From Collybiopsis luxurians FD-317 M1 (lineage: Eukaryota; Basidiomycota; Agaricomycetes; Agaricales; Omphalotaceae): DNA of 64,000 nt. A program made the position numbers and the translations under genes. The stretch is from positions 62,001 to 126,000 of the forward strand of contig KN834811.1 in assembly GCA_000827265.1 (NCBI GenBank). Reading direction: 5' to 3'. Shown here piece by piece: positions 1-10,366 of the stretch (position 1 is its first letter; every line of letters begins with the position of its first letter). The notes beneath the pieces were generated by a model. It had not been told where the DNA came from and ran no database searches. It saw only the letters and a program-made list of their open reading frames with translations.

Positions 1-261
1 TTACTAATTGGTTTTCTGGTGGGATAAATGTCAGTCTCTGATTCTTAGCAAATGACAATGACTCATCCTTGCTTTTGATTCTCATAGATAATAATTGCCG
101 ACACATTAGTGATTTGGAGAGCCTGGGTCATATGGAGCGAGAGAAAATTTTTGAAATGGATCTTTCTTTTTCTAGCAATTGGCAATGCAGGTATGCAGCC
201 TGCAGCTGTGACAAATCTGGCAATGCAATTCACCTTTTGATCCCATAAAGTTGTAATTGTT

Positions 262-862
262 TTGACAAATGTCATCTGGATTTCAGGAGCGCCACATGAA
301 AGCTTGGGGACAGCATTCAAGCTCAACCTTTTTATGCTGGTTTCTATGACATTGAATACTTTGGCTACAACTGCTATTGCATACAGAGCAAGGTCAATAC
401 AGAGACATTCCTGTGGATCTACTTACTTATTTTTTTGTGATGAGTAGAGTTCACTCAAATATAATGAATGTCTTTGGCAATAGCCTCGTGACTAGTGCAT
501 CCCCAGTGCAAAAAATACTTTGGTTTATTGTCCAATCTGGTTTTATCTTTTGCATTCTGCAGGTAAGCTTCATTTACACAGTCCTGGTCTTTATGATTGA
601 GGGACAAAAATTTCTTTCTGCTTTTAATTTGATTTCCTAGGTGGCATTATATGTCATCACAATTGCCTTCAGCATTTCCAGTAATTCAAAGTTCTTTGAT
701 GCATACAATGTAATTATTGGGCCCCTGGCATTTATGTTACTGGTATGCCGCATTTTGCCCATTTCTAGAATTCTATTTCATAATCTTCCAATGCAAATGT
801 AACAGCCATACTATCCCACCGCAGTATTTGCAGTATCCCTTCTCCTTGGAAGCTCACAGTGA
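262..862 (+). pseudogene. 3' part of an Agaricomycete multi-membrane protein gene (partial or decayed)
   Basis: Three open stretches join in one frame across two good introns. The first contains NTLATTAIAYRAR and SPVQKILWFIVQSGFIFCILQ. An intron at 563-640 (gtaagc...cctag) leads to VALYVITIAFSISSN and LAFMLL. A second at 743-805 (gtatgc...aacag) leads to PYYPTAVFAVSLLLGSSQ and a stop at 860-862. The pattern NTLAT.AIAYRAR, then QSG.I.C, then YPT is one I associate with a large family of basidiomycete seven-helix proteins of unknown function; this is family memory, not a search. Between the first two blocks the frame changes around 380-470, so an intron or a frameshift must lie there. The N-terminal helices are not visible upstream and the usual C-terminal tail is missing. 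I treat it as a truncated or decayed copy. Confidence 0.5.
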
Positions 863-2085
863 TCCTAGATACTCAATTATGTTACAAGAATCCTCAAGCT
901 GCCAGTTCAGAACAAAATGAGGGCAGTGTGAGTCTCGACTTCCAAGAATGAACCTCTCAAGTAGACGTATACAGCAGCCAGCTGTTCCATGTACAAACTG
1001 GCAGCTTTCCAGTCTTTTCTTAATCCCGTATTGTTCTCTTCCTTGTCTACTATCTCAGGGCTGATACCTTTCCGGGAAAGCCATTAAACAGTTACATAGA
1101 GTCCAGTGCAATCATTATCTGAAGAAGACTAGCATTTGACTAGCGCAGATTGATATAGAACAAAGTGAATACTCAGCTGAATGGAAAAACAACTGAGGTG
1201 CTACAGAGAGTACTCTAGCTATAAGTAGTCGTATCCGTACAAGTAATCAAGGAAGCAAAGTATGAAATGTACCAAGCAATAAAGTAAGAGCTACAGAATA
1301 GAGGATTAAAGTAAACACACAGCGAAGCATAACAGAATTGGAAAAGAAAGTGTGCCTACCTACGGACCACTTACTCTATCAATTGAGACCTCGCCCGAAC
1401 AGAAAGTGTTCATTAATAGCTTTAATGCCAGATCAACAGCACTGAAGCCTTTTTATTTTCATCTGGTGGAACTGTCTCGGTGCGCATTTTTACCAATTCA
1501 TATTTATACGATTCTCTCTTTTTCGCCGCATATCTCAGAAATGGTCCAGTTCTGTTTTCCACAGTCCATTCTGACCCTCAGAGAGTTTTGACTAAGCATG
1601 GGTGAAGCGAAAGATCTAGATTTGGAACACCTTACGGCCACTGTGATCGATCGACCGGTGCCTGCGAAACGGATGATCCAAAATAATGGTAAAATGGACC
1701 TACATACCACGAATATCCCAGAACCGCAAACAGAGGGAATTGTCGGCTTATAGATTTCCCTTTTTTGTTAGCATAAGTTAGAAAGTTTCGTCTAGCGAAA
1801 ACAGAAACATAAAAGCTGTATTTGAAATTTCAACAGATGTAACCAGTAAGTATACAAATTCTACATAAACTAAGGTACGCATATACTCAGCTTCAAATAT
1901 TCAGAAGCAGCTGAGCGCAGTTGCTGGGTAGCGATCGGCAGACCGGCTCACTGGTATTAGTGTTCAACGGAAATATGTAACTACCAATCGCTTCCTTGAC
2001 TTATGCACTCGAAAAGTATCATCAATCAGACAGTGATTAGAGAGTAAGTGCAACTTACACCTCACGCCTGGCCAAAAACACCGTT
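863..2085. other. Intergenic, nothing recognised
   Basis: Short overlapping ORFs occur on both strands, but none shows a domain, a believable splice pattern or consistent coding character. No RNA gene is visible. Confidence 0.5.
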
Positions 2086-2270
2086 GGGAAAATTTTACCA
2101 CTCGAGAAAGACAAAGGGAAAGATTAAGTTTTTCACTACTTTATCCACCCGAAAAATGTATCGGTCTGACTGGGGCCGCACTGTGACGGTCGGACCGGCG
2201 CCTTTTACAGGCGCGAAAGTCAGTGAAAAAGAATATCTATTCCTTTGTATTTCTCGAGTGGCAAAACTAT
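2086..2270. repeat. Long imperfect inverted repeat with nested hairpins (MITE-like)
   Basis: The left arm (about 2086-2135, containing accactcgagaaagacaaag) is nearly the reverse complement of the right arm (about 2223-2270, containing cctttgtatttctcgagtgg). Arms are near 45-50 nt with a few mismatches. The loop holds a second pair (tcggtctgac near 2161 against gtcggaccg near 2189) and a third small hairpin (gcgcc ttttaca ggcgc). No coding potential fits it. It could be a miniature transposable element or a transcribed hairpin. No clear target-site duplication is seen. Confidence 0.6.
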
Positions 2271-2416
2271 ACTTTTTCGCTCGAAAAATTTATTGAAAAA
2301 GAAGACCTTTTCTCTTATCTTTTTCGCTTCTTTTCCCAAGTGGCATTTTCGGTCCGTCGTGAGGTGTTACAATACTACTGAGATTCTTATCGTGAAGGTG
2401 ATCATCTTCTGGTGTA

Positions 2417-3251
2417 ATGACTCTCCGCCATCAGACTGCTATGATTATGTTTGTGAGAACGGCGTTCGGCATCCTTCAGAACTTGAACTGTATCTGCCAT
2501 GTCAATGCCACCAATCTCTCCATCCTGTATCCCCCTTCGCTTGAAGAGCTAGTGCAGCTGCAGCTCGAGCTCACTAAGCGTCTTGAAGGGGCAAAAGAGG
2601 CCACAGAGAAGGTCGCTGCTTCTCACAACCTTCAAGCACTTCAAAATGTGGTGTCCGAAGTTATGCAGAAGTGGATGAAAGATATGTATCTCCTTGACCA
2701 AGGTGTTCTTCCTCAATCTCTATTCCTATGCAGAAGATTCAAACTCATTTGTTGTCCGGAGGGTTCAGTCGAGTATAGCTGAAAACTATATCATTGTCTC
2801 TGCTGATTGGTATTCTAAATTTTTGCAATTCTCTTCGAAGACGGGACAGATATTATTGCTCATGTGAACGGAAGTAGAGCATTGCAAGATGAGGATACCT
2901 CTAAATTCGAAATTCTGCGCCGCATTGAGAGTGAGGTATGACAGGGTCTCTGACTATTACTCGCGCATTCATCGACCTAATAGTATGCAACAGTACAGTA
3001 TTCAAGAAAAAATACTGCCATCCTGGTCCCGGAACCTCTTCACATGGATCTAAACTTTGAAAATAATGTTGGGGCCCTGTACACTCTTCAGAGACGTGTA
3101 AGCACGTAATTATTCAATGTTTTTCTTTGTTGATCCAGCGACTCAGAACTCGGCCACCCAAGGGTTTTTCATTCCACGCGTGATAAATATGGACCTAAGA
3201 GGTGAAGTGAGGTATCTCAAAACATGGACAGGGGTTTTGCGTACATTTTGA
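2417..3251 (+). pseudogene. Hypothetical multi-exon gene, probably frameshifted
   Basis: I do not recognise the product. The first exon has an amphipathic stretch (EELVQLQLELTKRLEGAKEA) that looks like coiled coil. Later open stretches read NSFVVRRVQSSIAENYIIV, FEDGTDIIAHVNGSRALQ, NTAILVPEPLHMDLNFENN and VINMDLRGEVRYLKTW, ending with TGA at 3249-3251. The last three join across normal introns (2936-2998, and one starting near 3098). The earlier joins need either 31-nt introns or single-base frameshifts near 2702 and 2835. Clear coding character with unjoinable frames suggests recent decay; sequence error or a misread splice site are alternatives. Confidence 0.4.
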
Positions 3252-4452
3252 GCACAGTCTAGTCTTTTTTGGAGGTGATTTGCTCACTGAATGAATATTT
3301 TACAGAAGGAGGTCCAATACCGTGGAACACCAGGATCCCGGCTGGCGTGGGAATTTAAACATTTTTGGCCCTCTGCTCGTTGTTCGGAGCGACGAAAAGC
3401 TCTTTCAGGCTCTATATTGCTATGATTGTAAGACATTCGGTCTCTAATATGTGCAGGGCAAATTATATTGCAGAAAATACATTAAAACATCCAATTTTGG
3501 AGGAAAATTTGTTGACCACTCCTCAAGACAACATTGGCGAATTTTCCATCTTTCGCCATTCGCAAAGAAGATGGGAGACACTAATTAGCATCATATGAGC
3601 AACAGGTAGCTATTTGGATGATGTTGAGGGTAGGGAATGTGTCGCATATCGACCGGATTCACCAACGTCATGTGCAAAAAAAAATGAGAAGCCCTGGTCC
3701 TGAAAATGTAAAACGGCATTCAGAAAGGTTGTATTCACAGACTATAGAGCACATGCAACATACCAGAGCACCTTGCAATGAGTAGTTTCAGTCGGCAGTC
3801 CCTGTCTTTCCTATACCATCCCAAATTCTTCTCTCTTCCAAGGAGCATTGAGACAGCAATAAAACTGCAAAAAATCTGAAAGAAATCCAGATCTTATTCT
3901 CTACTGTGAAAGAAAACACCCCTTAAGTTCTATCAAGTTTGGCCTTCTGGTTGTCGAGTAACTGAATGAGACTTTGTGGGCATTTGAAGGAAATATTGGT
4001 TGATATAGGGCAAGAAATTTTGACGATAGGTTTCTGATGCGAAGGACGAGAGTTCAATAAGATACTTTTGGGTAGACCGAAGGGATACAAGAAATGTACG
4101 AGAGCCTTTTTGTCGCAACAAACCGAGAGGGAACGGTGATAAAGGGCAAACATCTGAGAATCTCACTTAGGAAATTACATTCTTTCGGCCATTCTGGAAG
4201 AGTATCTGCTCAGCCATCACTCCCACCCATTTTCATTTAGCGCCAAACCTTGGTTAGGGCTTCACCCGAAGTTCCTCTTTCATATTAGTACACTCCCATG
4301 ACATATCTGAGTACAAAGGATCCAACAGGTAGGGGATGGCCGGGTGGCCGGCTTGTGGGTAACCGATAGTACGTTGGCAGATTATTGGAAGAAAAGTCTC
4401 TGAAGTTTGGCCTTACTCCCCTGACGGTTATCTTAACACTTGGGTATCAAAC
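3252..4452. other. Intergenic, nothing firm
   Basis: An open stretch at 3305-3418 could be one more exon of the preceding gene by alternative splicing of 3199-3304. Beyond that, only short overlapping ORFs on the minus strand at 3923-4166 without family features. Confidence 0.4.
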
Positions 4453-4974
4453 ATGTCCGACTCTTACGCTAGCCAGATTCAAGATCTCGATGTCAATGCG
4501 GAAGCAGATGGCGATATGACCTACTTCCAGAACTTCTATGCAATGTTACACGAGGCTCTTAATCGGATCGACTTTACCTCTTTCGAGCCTCCGTACTGTC
4601 CCTACATTCTGACGCACGTCGATTTTTGAATTGGAAATGTCCTCGTCGACTGGACGGATCCTTCCAAAGTCCATGCGCTCATTGACTGGGAAGGTTCCTC
4701 TGTTGTACCTCTATGGGTGGCGATGTCGCCGGAATTTCTTCTGGGAGCAGAATTTGGCTTTGAATCGGAAGAGAAAGCATATTACAAGGAAACTATTCGA
4801 GATTACAACGAGATGATCCACAGAGCAATGCGGTCCCTTCCTTCTTGGAGTGACGATACCCGACCCGCGTTGGAGAGTATGAAATCCCTATACCGTGCTG
4901 CATCAACTTCCCCCAAGTATCTTCCGGTTAAAATCTTTGATACTTTGTTGCGAACTTTCTCTTCTTCCCAATGA
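4453..4974 (+). pseudogene. Phosphotransferase (APH/choline-kinase fold) relic with a stop in the catalytic loop
   Basis: The frame runs from ATG 4453 to TGA 4972-4974 with one internal TGA at 4627-4629. Around it one reads LTHVDF, stop, IGNVLVDWTD, then ALIDWEGS. This matches the Brenner-type catalytic loop (H.D....N) followed by the metal-binding D.E of aminoglycoside-phosphotransferase-fold kinases. The stop falls inside the catalytic loop. A C-terminal helical tail follows (YYKETIRDYNEMIHRAMRSL). The N-lobe with the P-loop and catalytic lysine, normally 150 or more residues upstream, is absent. Both features say it is a 5'-truncated pseudogene of a fungal APH-like gene, not a bacterial resistance gene. 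Confidence 0.7.
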
Positions 4975-5013
4975 TTCTCCGAAGAGATGCTTGCCATTCA
5001 ACCTTTACTAGAG

Positions 5014-5527
5014 CTAGGATCCCGTACGTTTCTTGCCTGGTTCTATCCAGTCCGTTTTAGTCTTCATTCTCCATGCATGTTCACATAGCACCCATATGTC
5101 TCTACAACCGGACTTAGAGCAGTTTAATAGTATATGTTCTATTGAGACTTCCCTGCCGCAACCAATGCAGTGGAGACGTTCCTCGTGGTTCGGTATGTGC
5201 TTTCAGTAATTTCCCGTTTTATATGCATTATGGGCTGCCATCCAGAGGAAATAGTGTACTTGTCGCGTAAAATCTTTGTGACGTATTGATTTCCAGAAGC
5301 GTGAGTCTGTTGGTTCTTTCCCGGATAGTGTCAGGGCACTTCTCTTTGCTTTTTGTAAGCTGTACAACGTAGCGCGGCGGTTCAGTTTATTTTGGTACGT
5401 TATTTTCTTCATTTTGAGGTTGCGGATGGCTTTATAGGCTTTCGCTTGTGTGATGGAACTGAGTTTTGCTCCGGTCAGTCGGAGGTGATTTGGGATATCG
5501 ATGTCAATGTGGTCTTGTGCTTTTCTA
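5014..5527 (-). mobile_element. Non-LTR retrotransposon (LINE) 3' fragment
   Basis: Read on the minus strand, two frames give the C-terminal end of a fungal LINE polyprotein. The first contains ITQAKAYKAIRNLKMKK, then PTDSRFWKSIRHKDFTRQV and HYFLWMAAHNAYKTGNY, the region I know from Agaricomycete LINEs with an RNase H-like module. After a frameshift near 5200 the second contains HCIGCGREVSIEHILLNC, a CCHC knuckle (C-x2-C-x7-H-x4-C), and stops at 5014. Reverse transcriptase and endonuclease are absent, as expected for a 5'-truncated copy. It lies directly behind the phosphotransferase relic. Confidence 0.75.
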
Positions 5528-5951
5528 CTCTACTTTTTCTTACTTCCATCATAAAACCATTGTTACCTCCCAATACCCACCCGAATTCGTGCCTACTGTT
5601 GCAGCACCGAAGGTTGTGGAAAATTGCAGCACAATGTAAAGGCGAAAAACACCGGAATTTGAACGATCTGAGGATGATATTTCACCACTCGACCGCCTTA
5701 CTACATGAACTGTGGCGGTGATAAGCATCGCGAGTCCCGAGCCTCGGGTGTAATTACTATCTTGATTCGATTTTTATCTGACGAATGGGCATCATATTTT
5801 GTTTCCGAATAAAGACTCCTGAAACACCTACTGGTCGACTTATATCAAAGCATCGATGCCCCAAGCCTTTCCCTAGGTTGATGCTTGTCCTTGTCGCTGG
5901 TCGACGTGGCTGAATTTTTGCAAGCTCTTCACCTCACTGCTGGTATTTCGC
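5528..5951. other. Intergenic; upstream region of the App1-like gene
   Basis: No gene is seen. The last 100-200 bases should contain the promoter of the phosphatase gene at 5952. Confidence 0.4.
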
Positions 5952-7175
5952 ATGACATACTTCCAATTCGCTCTTCTCTTCATATGGGGATGGATTACTG
6001 CAACGCTTGTTATCGCTTCTCCTATCCGTCGTGATTTGACTTCTACACTTCTTCTCAACTCGCCTGCTTTTCAAGATCCAAAGAAACCCACCGATACTAT
6101 CGCAGCTGTGCAGTCATTCGTATACCTCTCCCAACCCAACCTTTCCCTAGTTCAGAAATTCTTGGAGGGCGTCTTGAAGAATGAGTTGAAGGTAGTGGGT
6201 GATTTCGAGCAGAAGGTTGCTACAGCGGTCGAACGGATGAAGCTTTTTGCTACGGTTGGGGTTCCAGAAGTACATGTCGACGTAGCCGTGGAAGGATGCA
6301 GCCGCGAATCCAAACTCCCGCATACCGAGTTCAAGAACCTTGGGATCGTTTCCGCCATTGCTTCCTTAGGCTCATGTCCCTTTGCCAACGCCAATAGCGG
6401 GTCGGCCTCCAAAACCGCTAAATTATCCTTGTCGGACGGTGATGCAACTCCAGCAACGACATTCTATTCACCACCAGGTGGATTAGGCGTCATTTCGGAT
6501 GTCGACGACACCATCAAGGTGACCAACGTGCTTAACAAGACTTTACTCATGGAAAATACTCTTTACAAAAACCCGGTCCCCATAGCTGGAATGCCCAACC
6601 TTTATTCCCACTTAGCCAAAGCCCTGATCTCTCAGTCCGATGCAGGTAAAACGATCACACCACAGTTCCTTTACGTATCCGGCTCTCCCTTTCAGTTATA
6701 CCCCTTCCTCTCCGACTTTCTTAAATCGCACTTCCCTGATTCCAACGGTCCATTATTCCTACAGAATCTGTCCATAACCGATCTCAGCCTGATTTTTGAC
6801 CAGTTTGGAGGTGGCAAGGACCAGGCGAAGGTCGATTACAAGGTCAAACAGATAAATAAGATCCAGGGGATGTATCCGAAGAAGAGCTTTTTGGCGGTAG
6901 GGGACTCGACGGAGATGGATCCAGAAGTATACGGCAAGATGTGAGTATATCCATCCCTTCATCGGAAGATTAATAATCAAGCGGCTTTGATTAGATTTAG
7001 GGAGCACAAGGATTTTATTCGCTGTATATGGATTCATGTCGTGGATGGCGCAAAGAATGAGCAAACGAGATTCGACGCTGCCTTTGAGGGTGTACCTAAG
7101 GAGAAGTATCGTCTATATAAGGATAGCGAGATCGAGGATTTGAAACAGATTGATGTCGCTGGAGGGAAATGTTAA
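5952..7175 (+). CDS. Secreted App1-type phosphatase (DUF2183 catalytic domain)
   Basis: Two exons, 5952-6940 and 6995-7175, joined across a 54-nt intron (gtgagt...attag) in phase 2, give 389 aa. The N-terminus is a signal peptide (FALLFIWGWITATLVIA), so the product probably enters the secretory pathway. Residues 183-187 are DVDDT, the D-x-D-x-T nucleophile motif of the App1/haloacid-dehalogenase fold, followed by the family blocks QFLYVSGSPFQLYPFL and FLAVGDSTEMDPEVYGK. In yeast App1 this domain is a Mg-dependent phosphatidate phosphatase. The substrate here is inferred by family only. The first in-frame ATG starts the signal peptide, which supports this start. The gene is convergent with the GGPP synthase gene, with 67 bases between stop codons. 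Confidence 0.85.
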
Positions 7176-7242
7176 TTACGATCCGTACATAGTAGGGCTA
7201 TTTATACAACGTGAATTCCAAATGTGTCAGTACAACGTCAAC

Positions 7243-8650
7243 TTATTCGCTCCCACCCACAATCTTCTTCCTGTCGACCACGAAACTCTCCAAAAGGCGA
7301 GTCAGCTCCTTATTACCTCCTAGCCTATCAATCTCTTTTAACGCCTGCTCATGAAGTTTCTCCAGCACTTCTAGCGTGTAATCGAACGACTTTGTATGAT
7401 TCTTCATGTACGAAATCGTAAAGCTCTTCAACGTAGGCGTTGCCGGCCTTTTCTGTAACACATTGAGCACCTGCCGATTCGACTTGTCGGCGTGGATGCT
7501 GTGCACAACCGGGAAGGAGAATTTTCCTTCGGTGAGATCCTCGGCGAAGCCCTTGTTAGTTGTGTACTAGAGATAGGTATTTCTCACATCAGTTCATTGA
7601 ACATCAAACAACAGTAGAGGAGAGATCAGAAACTGTACACGTACCTCAGGGCTTTGAAGGTTCATGAGATCGTCTCGGATTTGGAAATAGACGCCAATCA
7701 AATTGACTAAGGGAACGTAGTCTCTGGAAGGGAATGTAGAGTCATCCTAGATGCGGAAGAATGGAGGACGTACACATCTAGACTAGAGGATGAACATGCC
7801 ATCATGAGCTTAATTCCTATCCGAAGTAATCCTCCAGTTTCTGTATATCAAGAATAGTCAGTACTCGTTTGAAGACCTGATACTTGCAAAAATGTACTCT
7901 TGTTGACCATGTCTATGTACTGCTCCTCGCTCGGGCATGTCAGAGAGTCACGCCACAGAATTTCAAGGCCTTGGCCTCGATGGAGTGATAAGAGTTCAGC
8001 TACGAAGCAGTAGTGAATTGTCAGAACTCGCTCCAGGCGCAGAGAGTAGAACTCTACCATTTACAATAGCATGAAGGTCTTGATCATCCGTGTTGTGAGA
8101 TAGTGCGTTGCTTAGTGTAAATAGCTCTTGGAATGCTAGAAAGTAAACATAGTTTGCGGTGTTGATGGTTTGTGGAATCCCGTAGACCTTGTGGGCGACT
8201 GACAAATGTCGGTTGACGAACCAATGAGGAATAAGTTATATGAATCCTGGGATACTTACCAGGTCTTCCCCTCCGCAGCTGAGAGTCGTCTTCAATGTCA
8301 TCTACCCTAACGGCAGAATGAACCCCTGAGGAAAGGGAAAGTGGAACTTACTTACATCAAGCTCGCGGCGTGTAACATGTTGACAATCTTTGCTATAATG
8401 ACGATCTTATCTTGCGGAACTTTAAGCCACACATTGAACGCTTCAATGAGTCGTCCTCGCATTTCCTTGCCGGGATTTGAAGTGATAAAAGTGAATGGTT
8501 CGAGGACCGCCTAAATGATGAAGTCGATAAATTTCAGGCCCTAAACAATATCAGAAAGAGGGATTTCACAGCTTCATTCTGTTCAGACCAGCTGGAATCC
8601 GTAGAGAGCCGGTCTATGATGGTCTCGTAGAGGATATTTGTGGTCGACAT
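7243..8650 (-). CDS. Geranylgeranyl diphosphate synthase
   Basis: Eight exons join in frame: 8570-8650, 8356-8510, 8260-8306, 8058-8198, 7898-7999, 7774-7840, 7645-7723 and 7243-7566, giving 331 aa, a normal length for fungal GGPP synthases. The first aspartate-rich motif is [13 protein letters not shown] (DDxxD at residues 81-85). The second is QIRDDLMN (215-219), with Asn at the fifth position as is common in fungal GGPPS. Other signatures are [32 protein letters not shown] and [21 protein letters not shown]. The enzyme condenses farnesyl and isopentenyl diphosphates to C20 GGPP for protein prenylation, carotenoids and diterpenes. Exon 6 to 7 works with donor gtacgt at 7772-7773 and a 50-nt intron. 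No cyclase is nearby, so a housekeeping role is as likely as a cluster role. Confidence 0.9.
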
Positions 8651-10022
8651 GGTTGTGCGAAGTAAAGGAGATAAGCGCTCATTCAGCCAAGTTTCGGCGG
8701 TTATTATATATCCAAATCTAGGCGCCACTGACCGGCAAGCTGTCGTTCTTCATTTTTGGGCCTTCCAGCTAACAAAAAGAAGCTAGATTAGTGCTGATTG
8801 ATGTCTACGGGCTTCACGCCGGTTCGCAGTTAGGAGACTCGGAGTGTCAAGAGAAGGCATCGGTAAAGCACATTAGTAGACAATTTCAACATCTAGTAAA
8901 CGTTCTAGTATATTGGCTTGAGTGGGGTAACGCCTAGCTTGACGTGACATTCGACGATCGTCTCCTAGGATTCCTGGCAGCTCTCAACCACGACGTTCGA
9001 AACAACTCGGCTGAAAAAATGACGCAGCACCTTCAAGTCCATCGGAGAACTAATGTTTCCGTCTCGAACTTGGCATTGAGAAGAATAAATGAAACTTGAG
9101 ATACGCATTGTACTCAGTTCAGCAATCCCATTTCCAGGTCTTATTTCTCCGACTCGGAAGCCAGCATCTCTTCAACCACGATGCATGATCATCGGAACTG
9201 ATGTTTCCATTTCGTACTGGGCATAGAAGGAATGTAACTTAAGATATGCATTGTACTCCATGCCTCACAGAGTCACACCAGTTTAGCTATTCCGGTTTCA
9301 GGCCATATCTCTGCGAATACTGCATTCCGGCATTGAATTCCTCGAATCATTCGACCGGCACCTTGTTTAGATCGTCCGCTAATTATAGCTGTGAATACCA
9401 ATTGCATCTAAGACATTCTCTTCGGCCTCTCAAGACGCTAAATACTTGATAGCTAAATGAGTATCGGATCTTAACTGAGAACAAGCAAGTCCGTGGTTTA
9501 AACACTATCGCGGAGTGAGTGATCCCCATGAGGTATGACGGATGAAATCCTTGAAGCTTCCGGATTTAGAAATCTGCGGGGTTGACGTATCCATGCCGGG
9601 AATGTGATGACACGGGCTAGTCTATGATATGGAGGGAGCCCTTATTCGCGACACCAACGCTCTCGTCTCTCGCGTGACCTGTTAGTATGCTTACCGGCTC
9701 TGTGGGGCACAGTACTTAGGAGTCAGCTTAGACAGCTCAAGATCTTCTACCGAATTAATCACCAAGCCATATGTCAGCAGTATTCACAACTTGGGATGGA
9801 CTTCGACTGCCCATTTACCTTCTCTTTAGCTCGGCTCAACGCTGTGAGTTTAGGTCTCTCTGTGTTCGACGGGGTGCAGCGTTTTGAACCTTGAAACGCC
9901 AACTGAATTGACATGCTTTAAGTCGGTAACCTGCTTTTTCCTGTAAAGATCAGTAAGAATGGACAAAACGGCATTTATCATTTTCTTTGGCCTTTGCTAA
10001 TGAGGATAAATGGTCGTACAAC
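8651..10022. other. Intergenic with an old tandem duplication
   Basis: No gene is recognised. It contains a diverged direct repeat (about 9040-9165 and 9190-9322), listed separately. The end of the stretch borders the segmental duplication. Confidence 0.4.
9040..9322. repeat. Diverged tandem repeat, about 150-bp unit, two copies
   Basis: The blocks actaatgtttccgtctcgaa...gatacgcattgtactca (from 9048) and actgatgtttccatttcgta...gatatgcattgtactcc (from 9196) align over 65-130 bases with about 20 percent difference. Both continue into a related segment (ccatttccaggtcttatttc against ccggtttcaggccatatctc). The copies are non-coding. Confidence 0.6.
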
Positions 10023-10366
10023 AGATACATCATGGCTAATTTAATCCTGCCTGGACCTTCAGGTATCGCTACCAATTCCTCGATAGATCTATAGGTCGGT
10101 CAAGTTAAGACAGTTTAACGGTACTTTGGGCTTTGACAAAAACGTTCAGAAACGTTGAGAAATCGGAGACGCGCCGGAGTCCGGACGGACCCGGGCCCGC
10201 GCTAACTGCCATTCACGTGAATTCCAGGTTGACTTTCGCGACGTTTACTTCTCTTTCACCATCAAAGCTGAACTCGTTCCTCAGGTACTTAATGTAAGTC
10301 TAAAGTACGTTCAGAAACTTACTGAGCATCTTCCTGAACGTTACCACCCATCCTCGTATAGCCACA

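Noticed and set aside
4627..4629. TGA as selenocysteine in the kinase relic
   Set aside because: Fungi of this group lack selenocysteine insertion as far as known, and the gene is also 5'-truncated; a nonsense mutation is simpler.
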